From contig CM060732.1 of the NCBI GenBank assembly GCA_030704615.1, positions 59,065,053 to 59,129,052 on the forward strand: a DNA stretch of 64,000 bases, read 5' to 3'. The DNA is from Takakia lepidozioides (lineage: Eukaryota > Streptophyta > Takakiopsida > Takakiales > Takakiaceae). The translations under genes were made by a program, and so were the position numbers. Numbering within the stretch: position 1 is the first letter of the stretch; each line of letters begins with the position of its first letter. Below, piece by piece: positions 55,906 to 64,000 of this stretch. Under the pieces are notes generated by a model. That model did no database searches. It was given only the letters and a program-made list of their open reading frames with translations, and was not told the origin of the DNA.

Positions 55906-56067
55906 ATGTGATTATTCAAATGAGCTAGACTGCCTTTCCACAACCCCTACATACATTCTTAGCACTGCTCTTCTGTGAGATATATCTTTAATGGTCACCG
56001 GTACTTTGACGAAACAATGGAGTATGTGCACACCTCAGATGCTCTGCAACAGTTTCCCGACTGTTCA

Positions 56068-56569
56068 TGTTATGGCCCTCTAGGTAACAAGTCTGAATGG
56101 CATGTGGAAAAGGCCATGGGGCGGTGTGAATGGCAGGTGGGGGAAAGCTGGAGCAGTGTCACGTGAAGGTTTGGAGAGACAACTGTCAGCTTTGAGTACA
56201 GATCACTTGCCAAGGAGGTCAACAGGTGGTGAAGGTCACCTGTACACGAAGAAAGAGCGGCGGTTCTGGCAGACACGAGGAGAGGAGAAAATGATTGAGG
56301 ATGGTGGCTTGGAGGACACTAGGATCTGATAGAACTGATGCATGAGTTAGGCACGGTGTGGCGGCTGGATGGACCGGATGTGATAACCAGTGCTGTGCAT
56401 ATTAGAGTTGGTTAATCTTGAAATAGTCACTGGCTTTTATAGGACAAGGACTATGGTTCACCTTTTTTTCAAAAGGGCTGTGTAGATCTTGTGATTATGG
56501 TTCCATCAAGACCTGAACTGTAAAAAGATTGTTCAGAGTGATTCCTGTCAAAACTCAGGGTTGTTTTAA
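56068..56569 (+). repeat. 5' LTR of element C
   Basis: About 502 bases, closely matching 61133-61638. It starts TGTTATGGCCCTCTAGG. Confidence 0.9.
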
Positions 56570-56570
56570 G

Positions 56571-56582
56571 TGGTATCAGAGC
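56571..56582 (+). promoter_or_regulatory. Primer-binding site of element C
   Basis: TGGTATCAGAGC, complementary to the 3' end of initiator methionine tRNA, one base after the LTR. Confidence 0.95.
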
Positions 56583-56622
56583 CTGTGTACGATAAGGGCA
56601 GAAAAAAAGAACGTTTGGATTT

Positions 56623-57746
56623 ATGAGCAAGCTCCCGTTGCCAGGATCGGAGAGTAATGTGCGGCGCAACTCGTACGACAACTCAGAAGAGATGGAACCT
56701 TCAGATGCTCGTAGCTCTCGGCGTAAGGAAGATCGCCAGGGTCAGCTTTTCTCAAATGCACAAATAGAAGCCCTAGGTGCACTCATTCGATCTGAAGTCC
56801 AGAAACTTCAACCAGCAAAAGAGAAATCGAGTGCGAAAAGAACCTTAGGGGCTTCACATGACGAATTGCAAATCTAGGCCGAATCACAATTCGACGCTAG
56901 CTCCTTGGAGTTCAGAGCCAAGAGAAACGAAGATGTAACTCGCGAGATCAAACGAATGGTGAAGCTGCCGTTGTGGGTAAGACTTCTGCCAAGCCAGAAG
57001 AGATTTTGTCGTTCCTAGAAACACTCGAGGAATTCTTTGAAGAGGATTACCCTGAAGAAGCAAAAATTAGAACGACAACCCTACAACTTCGGGATGCAGC
57101 AAAATTGTGGTGGTCTTGTCACAAAAAGGAACACCGTGAACATGGCAAACCCCCAATTGATACTTGGGAGAAGTTTCGATCAGTGTTTCTGGCCCACTAT
57201 CTCCCTGGAGATTACGCTCATAAGATGAAGGTTGAACTCTTCACCCTGAAACATGAAAGTTCTAATGTGGTGGAGTTCAAGACCAAATTCGAAATGCATG
57301 CCAGCTATTTTCCAACTCTCAGTGAAGATGACAGGGTGGATTTTTTTGTGGATGGCCTAAATGACTCTTTGAAATATAAGGTCAAAGCCCACAATCCCCG
57401 CACTAAGGTTGAAGCCTATAGATTGGCTTGCAATTTTGAATGTGAAATCAAGGCACAGCGAGTGGCATACTCGGCTCGTGCAGGGGAAAATAAGGAGAAG
57501 ATGACATTTTCTCCCAAGATCACCCCAGCAAGGAAGGGAAATGGAAGAGGTTCAAACCCTACAAGAACAACGACAATCAGAGACGACAGAAACCAACTGT
57601 TGGAAATCCACCGCGCCTAAGTCCCAGGGAACAGGAAGAACATCTTAGGAAGGGGCTCTGTTTCAATTGTCACAAGCCCGGCCATCGGTCAGCAGATTGT
57701 CCTGAACGCCAATTCCGACAGACTGCAGCCTTGGTAGTGGAAGAAC
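56623..57746 (+). pseudogene. Element C gag
   Basis: ATG at 56623 opens 84 codons ending in a TAG (HDELQI). The Retrotrans_gag core follows in 56973-57540 (AKLWWSCHKKEH, VFLAHYLPGDYAHKM). A one-base change near 57540 shifts the frame before the CCHC knuckle (CFNCHKPGHRSADC, about 57658-57700). The left-arm copy lacks this last shift. Confidence 0.8.
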
Positions 57747-57804
57747 CGTAACCATTACAGACCTCGGAAATTGTTTAGGATCGGCCACTGGAAAGGGTCC
57801 CAAT

Positions 57805-58346
57805 ATGAGGGTGTCAACTGCAGTTGTCGATGGTGTAGTGGCCTACACCCACAATGTTATTCGAGTTCAGGGACAGGTGGCGGGGAAACCAACAATGTTG
57901 TTGATTGACACTAGTAGCACCCATAACATGCTGTCAAAGTCCTTTGCAGACAAGTTGGGATTGTCTCAGGAGGAGGTGCAGCCATCTCAGATTATGCTAC
58001 CAAATGGTGGGGTGGAGACCACACAACAACATCTTTCAGTTGTGCCAGTTGTCATGCAAGGGGTGCACACGAAGGCAAATTTTGAAGTCTGGAACGGCGC
58101 TTGCTACGACTGCATTTTGGGGATGCAATGGCTTGACACTGTGGGTGCGATGGTGGCTTGCAAAGGTTGGTGAGCGGTACCTTACCCTTTGGCAAAACCT
58201 TTGAATTAAAAGGTACTCGAGCCCTCCCCAATGTTCCTCTGATGTCTGCTGTTCAGATGAAAAGGTGTGCGCGTAAGGGAAGTGGTCAGATTTTTGCCCT
58301 GAGCGTGCATGAAAGTCTGTCTGGATCAGATATTAAAAGTACATGA
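57805..58346 (+). pseudogene. Element C aspartic protease
   Basis: Contains LLIDTSSTHNMLSKSFADKL, in which the retropepsin DTGA/DSGA box reads DTSS, then CILGMQWLDTVG, the conserved C-terminal part. A frame break near 58170 separates the linker to reverse transcriptase. Confidence 0.8.
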
Positions 58347-58388
58347 GTACATGTCAGAACAGAAGCAATTCTGAATGATTATCGGGAT

Positions 58389-59612
58389 ATGTTTCCTGAG
58401 GAAATCCATGGAATGCCTCCTGTACGTGATATTGATCATGCCATCGAATTGGTGGCCGATTCAATACCATTTGCACGAGCACTCTATCGGCACTCAATTG
58501 CAGAAACTGAAGAACTTGAAAAACAATTGAGTGACTTACTTGAGAAGGGGTATATTCGGGCTAGCAAATCCCCTTGGGGCGCTCCAATCATGTTCAGAAA
58601 GAAAAAAGATGGTGGGTTAAGACTGTGTGTGGACTATAGGTGAATAAATAAAATGACAATCAAGAATAAATACCCACTTCCACGCATTGATGATATCTTT
58701 GATCACCTATATGCGAGTAAGGTCTTTTCCAAACTTGATCTGCGATCAGGTTACCACCAGATACAAATTAAGGATGCAGATATTCCTAATACTGGATTCC
58801 GATCATGCTTTGGCCATTATGAATATGCGGTAATGCCATTTGGACTTACCAATGCTCCAGCTACGTTCATGCACTTGATGAACTCTCTGTTTTGAAAATA
58901 CCTTGGCAAGATGGTTCTTGTCTTTATGGATGACATCTTGGTATTTTCTAAAATAGAAGAAGAGCATGAACAACATTTGAGAATGGTCTTGGATATCTTA
59001 AGGCAGAATCATCTGTTTGCAAAGAAAAGTAAATGTGAGTTCTTTGTAGATCATATGGACTATTTGGGATTTCATATCTCAAAGGATGGGGTGTCCATTG
59101 ATTCAAAGAAGATTCAGGCTGTGGCCGAATGGCCCAAACCCAAAGATAAAATAGAAGTCAGAAGCTTTGTTGGGTTTGCTAGCTTTCTGCAAAAGTTTGT
59201 CAAATCATTCTCTCGCATTGCAACCCCGATAACTGATCTACTAAAGAACTCCACTTCTAAAGATTGGAATGAAGCTTGGACTCCAGATTGTGATGTTAGC
59301 TTTGACAAGCTAAAGTTTGCATTGACTCATGCTCCAGTCTTGAAGCTAATTGATCCTACCAAGAATGAGATAGTGCTTTGCACTGATGCGAGTGACCTCG
59401 CTATTGGAGCAGTATTGATGCAAAGTTGTCAGGTTATTGCCTATGAGTCCAGAAAGCTCAGTCCAGCTGAACAAAATTATCCTGTTCATGAAAAAGAACT
59501 TTTGGCTATGATTCACGCACTGAAGATGTGGAGGCACTACTTGCTTCATGTGGACTTTACAATTGAAACGGATCATGAGAGTTTAAAATATCTCAGACAC
59601 AACCCAATTTGA
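58389..59612 (+). pseudogene. Element C reverse transcriptase and RNase H
   Basis: Reverse transcriptase motifs: [20 protein letters not shown], a TGA stop, [50 protein letters not shown], a second TGA, then VFMDDILVFSK with both catalytic Asp. RNase H: LCTDASDLAIGAVLMQS and NYPVHEKELLAMIHALK. Both stops are also in the left-arm copy. Confidence 0.85.
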
Positions 59613-59619
59613 GTCGTCG

Positions 59620-60572
59620 CCAGATTCGATGGGTTGAATTCCTTCAGCAGTTTCATTATGATTTACGGTATGTGAAGGGAAAAGAGAATGTACTGGCAGA
59701 TGCACTCTCTAGAAGGCCGATGGTCAATGCTGTGTCGCTTGTGGAAAGCTCTATGATTGATGATGTGAAGAATCATTATGCTAATGATGTATTTTTCAAA
59801 GCACCATATGAAAGTCTCTTGCATGACCGTCTTTACAGGATTTGCGACTGTGTATCATTTATGATTGTCATAATATTCCCATAGCTGGACATCCGGGCTT
59901 TCAGAGAACCTATGTGGCCGTTAAAAACAATATTTCTGGCCAGGAATGAAGAGACAGATCAAAGAGTATGTGGATATATGCTTTCCATGTCAAGTCTCAA
60001 AATCAGAAAGGATACGTCTTCCTGGATTATTACAACCACTAAGTGTTCCCAGTGGAAACTGGGAATCGATAAGTATGGATTTTATAGTGGCACTGCCACG
60101 GACCAGAAATGGACATAATAGCATCATGGTGGTTGCTGATAGACTATCTAAGACAGCACACTTGATTCCCACAAAAATGACAATCACTGCCCATGAGGTG
60201 GCTTCACTCTTCATGAAAGAAATCTTTCGGATCCACGGGATACCTCGTGAGATCATTTGTGATAGGGACACGAAGTTCACAAGTCATTTCTGGATCGCTT
60301 TGTTTAAGCTTTTGGGAACCAAGTTGAGACTTAGTACTACATATCATCCCGAAACAGATGCCCAAACAGAACGGACCAACCGAATCATTGAGGATATGCT
60401 GAGAATGTATGTTGGTCAGAGACAGACTTCCTGGGAGCAGTACTTGTATTTGATAGAGTTCGCCTATAACAAGAATTTCCATAGTGCCATCGGAATGAGC
60501 CCGTTTCAAGCACTCTATGGACGTGATTGTTTAACCCCATCTTCTCTTTCCACGCCATTGTCTAAGGTCTAG
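59620..60572 (+). pseudogene. Element C integrase
   Basis: After the RNase H end (VKGKENVLADALSRRP, 59609-59730) a frame break near 59880 leads to the zinc finger end CFPCQVSKSERI and the rve core. Core residues are SMDFIVALPRTRNGH (Asp), IICDRDTKFTSHFW (Asp) and DAQTERTNRIIEDML (Glu). The DDE triad is intact in one frame from 59946 to 60572. Confidence 0.85.
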
Positions 60573-60584
60573 TTTGTCAATGGC

Positions 60585-61148
60585 ATGGTCCGTGAAATGC
60601 ACTCGGTGTTGGATTTGGTAAAGAGAAGCATGAGAAGTGCTCAAGAAAGAGCCAAGTTCTATGCTGACAAGCACAGAAGCTTCCGTGAATTTGAGGTAGG
60701 CGACAATGTCTTCTTGAAAGTTGCTCCTAAAAGAAGCCAATTGAAATTGAGCAAGTGTCCTAAGCTGTCCCCAAAATTTTGTGGACCTTTTGTGATCTTA
60801 AAGCGTTATGGATCTGTCGCATACCAGCTAGATCTGCCAGCTACTTGGAAAATCCATGACGTCTTTCATGTCAGCCTCCTAAGGAAAGACCCCAGTCATA
60901 TTCTACCCGAACTACCCAAAATTATGAATGAAGGTCAGTTATTGGCTGAACCTGAATCTATTCTGGAGACAAGAACGAAACACCTTCGAAATCGTTCATA
61001 TCGTGAACATCTTGTCAAGTGGTATCACTATCCAGAATCTGAAGCTACTTGGGAAAAAGAGAGTGACCTACAATTGGATTTTCCCCATTTCACTATCATT
61101 GCGGACAATGATGAATCTTTAGTGGGGGAGTTTGTTATGGCCCTCTAA
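60585..61148 (+). pseudogene. Element C integrase C-terminus and chromodomain
   Basis: GDNVFLKVAPKRSQLKLS and GPFVILKRYGSVAYQLDLP form the GPY/F module. PESILETRTKHLRNRSYREH then VKWYHYPESEATWEKESDLQ is a chromodomain with the typical aromatic positions. Chromodomains guide chromovirus integration to chromatin. One stop at 60570 separates this frame from the integrase core. Confidence 0.85.
61121..61132 (+). promoter_or_regulatory. Polypurine tract of element C
   Basis: agtgggggag immediately before the 3' LTR, the site where plus-strand DNA synthesis starts. Confidence 0.8.
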
Positions 61149-61638
61149 GTAACAAGTCTGAATGACTTCTGGGTGGAAAATGCCATGGGGCGGTGTGAAT
61201 GACAGGTGGGGGAAAGCTGGAGCAGTGTCACGTGAAGGTTTGGAGAGACAACTGCCAGCTTTGAGTACTGATCACCTGCCAAGGAGGTCAACAGGTGATG
61301 AAGGTCACCTGTACACGAAGAAAGAGCGGCGGTTCTGGCAGACACGAGGAGAGGAGAAAATGATTGAGGATGGTGGCTTGGAGGACACTAGGATCTGATA
61401 GAACTGATGCATGAATTAGGCACGGCGTGGCGGCTGGGTGGACCGGATGTGATAACTGGTGCTGTGCATATTAGAGTTGGTTAATCTTGAAATAGTCACT
61501 GGCTTTTATAGGACATGGACTATGGTTCACCTTTTTTTCAAAATGGTTGTGTAGATCTTGTGATTATGGTTCCATCAAGACCTGAACTGTAAAAAGATTG
61601 TTCAGAGTGATTCCTGTCAAAACTCAGGGTTGTTTTAA
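61133..61638 (+). repeat. 3' LTR of element C
   Basis: Matches 56068-56569 with few differences. Confidence 0.9.
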
Positions 61639-62013
61639 TTCATCAGACCATTGTTTCATGTTTCTAAAGTAATGTGAATACTATGGCCCCTTGGCTGTAC
61701 TCCCACATGAAAAAGCCCACATACACATTATAAAGGTAGCTTCACAGACCACTATATCACTACTAGACCACACCTGACATGAAATCATGTCTGACCAATC
61801 ACAACATCATTTGGAACGCGAAAAGTGGGCGGGAGCGCCGCCGAAAGGCTAAAGTCGTACCGCCTCAACGTACCTTCCAGCTTCCACGTGCCTTAATTTT
61901 ACAAGGCCGTTGCAGCTACTGTCGTGAGTGGTCGGTGATCCACCGTGTGGTTTCCCTCTTTGACCTTCACAATGACTGTCGAGGGTTTCTGCGTGGTGTG
62001 TTCTTGGCTAGCG

Positions 62014-62248
62014 GCTGCTGAGTTTGTGAGGCTGCAAAAGGCCTATGAAGTTCTTGGGGACGAGAAGGCTCGTGTTGTGTATGATGAGCTACTTCTTGTA
62101 CGTAGAGAGCGTTCAAATAATGGAAAACAGCAGAGTGAAAAGCGTCAAAAGATGATGCATGATCTATGTGAACGAGAGCGTGCTCATGAGTTGGAGGCTG
62201 CCAGCTGAGTTCTTGGGTTTGCCCTTGCTGCCAATCCCGCAACAAAAG
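62014..62248 (+). pseudogene. DnaJ-protein (DNAJC17-like) gene fragment
   Basis: The frame has AAEFVRLQKAYEVLGDEKAR, VVYDELLLVRRERS, and SEKRQKMMHDLCERERAHEL. This is the end of a J domain plus the charged helix that follows it in DNAJC17-type splicing-associated J proteins. A TGA at about 62206 interrupts it, after which FALAANPATK appears before a GT. The HPD motif and the later RNA-binding domain are absent, so this is an isolated exon remnant. Confidence 0.65.
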
Positions 62249-62461
62249 GTGAACGTCTACTGTAGGGCGTGAATTTTGCATCAGGGGCCACGGGCATCCT
62301 CAACTACACTGGCTTGGACGTTGTACGTTTGTTAGGTTATGTCTTGACAATGACGTGGTAAATGGCTTTGTTGACGTTCAATGCATGTTCGCCCGAGTTG
62401 GAAATTTCACTGTGTCAGTTTTCCAAGAAGATTAACAAATGATGTTCACGAATGATGGCAG

Positions 62462-63173
62462 GGCGAAGTTATTCCGTTGTCGTGGCAGATAGAGGCCTTC
62501 CAGAAAGTGAAGAAAGAAATTTATGAGAGGCTTGGGCATGAGGCTAGCCGTGATTTCTTTGCATGGGCACTCTTCTACATTGTCTCTGGGGCTGACGATT
62601 TTGTCAATGGATACTATGGGTTTTTGCAAAGCAAGTGGCCCAGCCTGTATACACCGTCGGAGTTTCAAGACCTCCTTATATCAATGCTCTCTTCTCAGAT
62701 TGGGGTAAAATCCTGTATTCTCGATGGCTTCGAATAACACTACAAAAGTGCATTGTCAAGCTTGTGTGTTTACTTACCGATTTATTGTATACACCTAGAA
62801 ATGCAGCTTTGAAATGTAGATCTTCCTCGTAGGGCGTGCAGATTTCTAACAGTGGACTGAAGTTGGTAAGTGTGAAATTGAAGTTGAGTCATTTCAGATT
62901 GCCTCCATGTGTTGTCGCAGTTTCTCTACAACCTGGGGGCCAGAAAGATTGGAGTGGCTAGTCTTGGACCACTGGGGTGTGTCCCCTCACAACTCAATAG
63001 ATACCCACAGCATGGGGGCATGTGTGTCTTTTCTGCAAACTATGGCTCTGAGGTTTAACAGTGCCGTAATAAGCATGCTCGCTGACTTGGGAGCCAGCTG
63101 CCAGGGTTAGGGGCGGTGTACACTGATTTCTTCTCCGTGCTCCAAGTTGCAGTCCAAAATCCTCCAGCTTATG
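62462..63173 (+). pseudogene. GDSL esterase/lipase gene fragment
   Basis: Two exon remnants with clean splice borders. The first, 62462-62704 (AG before, GTAAAA after), reads GEVIPLSWQIEAFQKVKKE and YIVSGADDFVNGYYGFLQ, the block III region where GxND is here GADD. The second, 62921-63173 (GTAAGT after), reads FLYNLGARKIGVASLGPLG then, with frameshifts, VYTDFFSVLQVAVQNPPAYG. Both fit consecutive exons of plant GDSL lipases. The first block (GDS) and the final DxxH block are missing. Hydrolytic activity is impossible. Confidence 0.8.
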
Positions 63174-63584
63174 GTAAGTGGAAAAACTACTTTGGTTTTG
63201 TGCAAGGGTTGCTTTCAGAACTTGATGACAGGTTTGTAGATGGATGCTTGATGGTTTGCCATATCCGCATTTCCTTGCATTTATCAATGTACCCGAACTG
63301 GTTAAATCTAAGTAGCATAGAAGTTGACAGTCTCAATTTTTAAATTCTAAAAGACCACTTACTTATAGGGGTAAGTGGCAACCTTTAACTTCCTAATGCA
63401 AAGTTAGTACCCTTCAAATTGAGGATCGCAAACCAAAGGCACAAATATGAATTTTTCAAGAGCTTAACAGACTATGGCAGTCTTGTGATATAGGCTGTAC
63501 TCATAGGGTGGTGTTTCGTATTGCTTCTGGACTAGGACATCTGGGACTCAATAAAAAACAATGAGTATTTCTCACTTGAAGCTG
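63174..63584. other. No gene seen
   Basis: Sequence between the GDSL fragment and the LTR. No recognised feature. Confidence 0.5.
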
Positions 63585-64000
63585 TGTCGAGCGGCTTTTA
63601 CTCACCCATCCCTTCGCTATCCGAGGTGGAAACTCCAAGATAGAAGAGTTGGATATCTCTAAGCACTCAGCCCGCTCAGAACAATCAGTCATGACCTACA
63701 GCTAGTGAATCATGGTTGTGCTTCCTATTTGTATTCCTTCTTGCCTTCATGTTATCAATTTACCTTACTGTGTATACTGAAGCATCAGATTGCTTCAGTA
63801 TCTACCAAGTTCCAATTAATCATGCATTCATTCCACATCTTCTCTCATGTCTCTCTACAGAGTATGTTTGTATCGAATAAGTATCAGATTAAGATTAATC
63901 AAGTATCAGGCCTATGCCATAGTGTCCCTATTCTACCCTACTGTATGATTCTACAGCTTGCATGAATTAAGTCTCAATCAAATCATCATCTCCTCTTCAC
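63585..64000 (-). repeat. LTR of the element B family, cut by window end
   Basis: The reverse complement matches 25849-26259 up to the LTR terminus (tgtcgagcgg here, rc of ...CGACA). No primer-binding site lies at the inner side (left flank is gaagctg), so this is either a solo LTR or the 3' LTR of an element lying to the right. Confidence 0.85.

Larger units (their letters stand above)
53183..59547. repeat. Right arm of large inverted repeat
   Basis: Reverse-complement partner of 43041-49400. At 59547 homology ends inside RNase H of element C, while element C itself continues to 61638. Confidence 0.9.
56068..61638 (+). mobile_element. Ty3 chromovirus C, full length
   Basis: Complete element of about 5.57 kb: 5' LTR 56068-56569, primer-binding site, gag, protease, reverse transcriptase, RNase H, integrase, chromodomain, polypurine tract, 3' LTR 61133-61638. 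Flanks ttca (56064-56067) and ttca (61639-61642) look like a target-site duplication. LTRs begin TGTTATGGCCC and end TTGTTTTAA rather than the usual CA. Several stops and shifts in gag-pol make it non-autonomous. Confidence 0.9.

Overview
The window is nuclear DNA of a green plant. It contains an intron-bearing gene for a thylakoid-lumen protein of the PsbP/Mog1 fold (16.5-19.1 kb) and a single-exon NAD(P)-binding protein with a mitochondrial-type leader (21.2-22.1 kb). Broken copies of a plastid CcdA gene, a GDSL lipase gene and a DnaJ gene are also present. Apart from the two intact genes, the window is almost entirely mobile DNA. The mixture (GCM-type zinc-finger transposase, tnp2-type transposase, a fungal-looking chromovirus, Athila/Tat-like elements) would suit a non-seed plant or streptophyte alga, but the lineage cannot be fixed from sequence alone. 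Two runs of exactly 500 N (901-1400 and 49401-49900) are scaffold gaps, so the window joins three contigs and order or orientation across the gaps is not proven.

Layout. 1-900: damaged second copy of the GCM-type transposase gene. 1401-5026: minus-strand Ty3-type element A (Athila/Tat-like), joined abruptly to minus-strand element D (5027-8580), whose proteins look like fungal chromoviruses. 8.7-11.4 kb: tandem repeat of hairpin-like palindromes, then a spliced gene with a DNA-methylase-like fold whose catalytic motif is altered. 11.4-16.3 kb: no confident gene, with dispersed repeats and a SINE-like unit. 16.3-25 kb: the two host genes, with LINE debris in an intron and small repeats. 25.4-36.2 kb: plus-strand Athila/Tat-like element B with LTR, primer-binding site, a scrambled gag, gag-pol and a decayed downstream coding region. 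36.2-43.0 kb: a composite DNA-transposon-like unit. It has a minus-strand multi-exon gene with a ParB/Srx-like DGNHR motif, a plus-strand GCM-zinc-finger/MULE-like transposase, and between the two divergent genes about sixteen copies of a GGCGCC-centred palindrome.

43.0-59.5 kb is an inverted repeat with arms of about 6.36 kb, but gap 49401-49900 lies at the inner end of the left arm. Each arm carries the start of a tnp2 (CACTA-type) transposase, fragments of plastid CcdA and a Ty3 chromovirus. The right copy of that chromovirus is complete (56068-61638, LTRs, PBS, PPT, chromodomain, matching 4-bp flanks). 61.6-63.2 kb holds DnaJ and GDSL fragments, and 63585 to the end is another element-B-type LTR.

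The most interesting signal is the pairing, seen twice with different sequences, of a ParB-like or methylase-like gene with a family of long palindromes in its introns and flanks (8.7-11.4 kb and 36.2-43.0 kb). I read this as a possible palindrome-recognising transposon family whose copies carry different palindromes. That reading is an inference.
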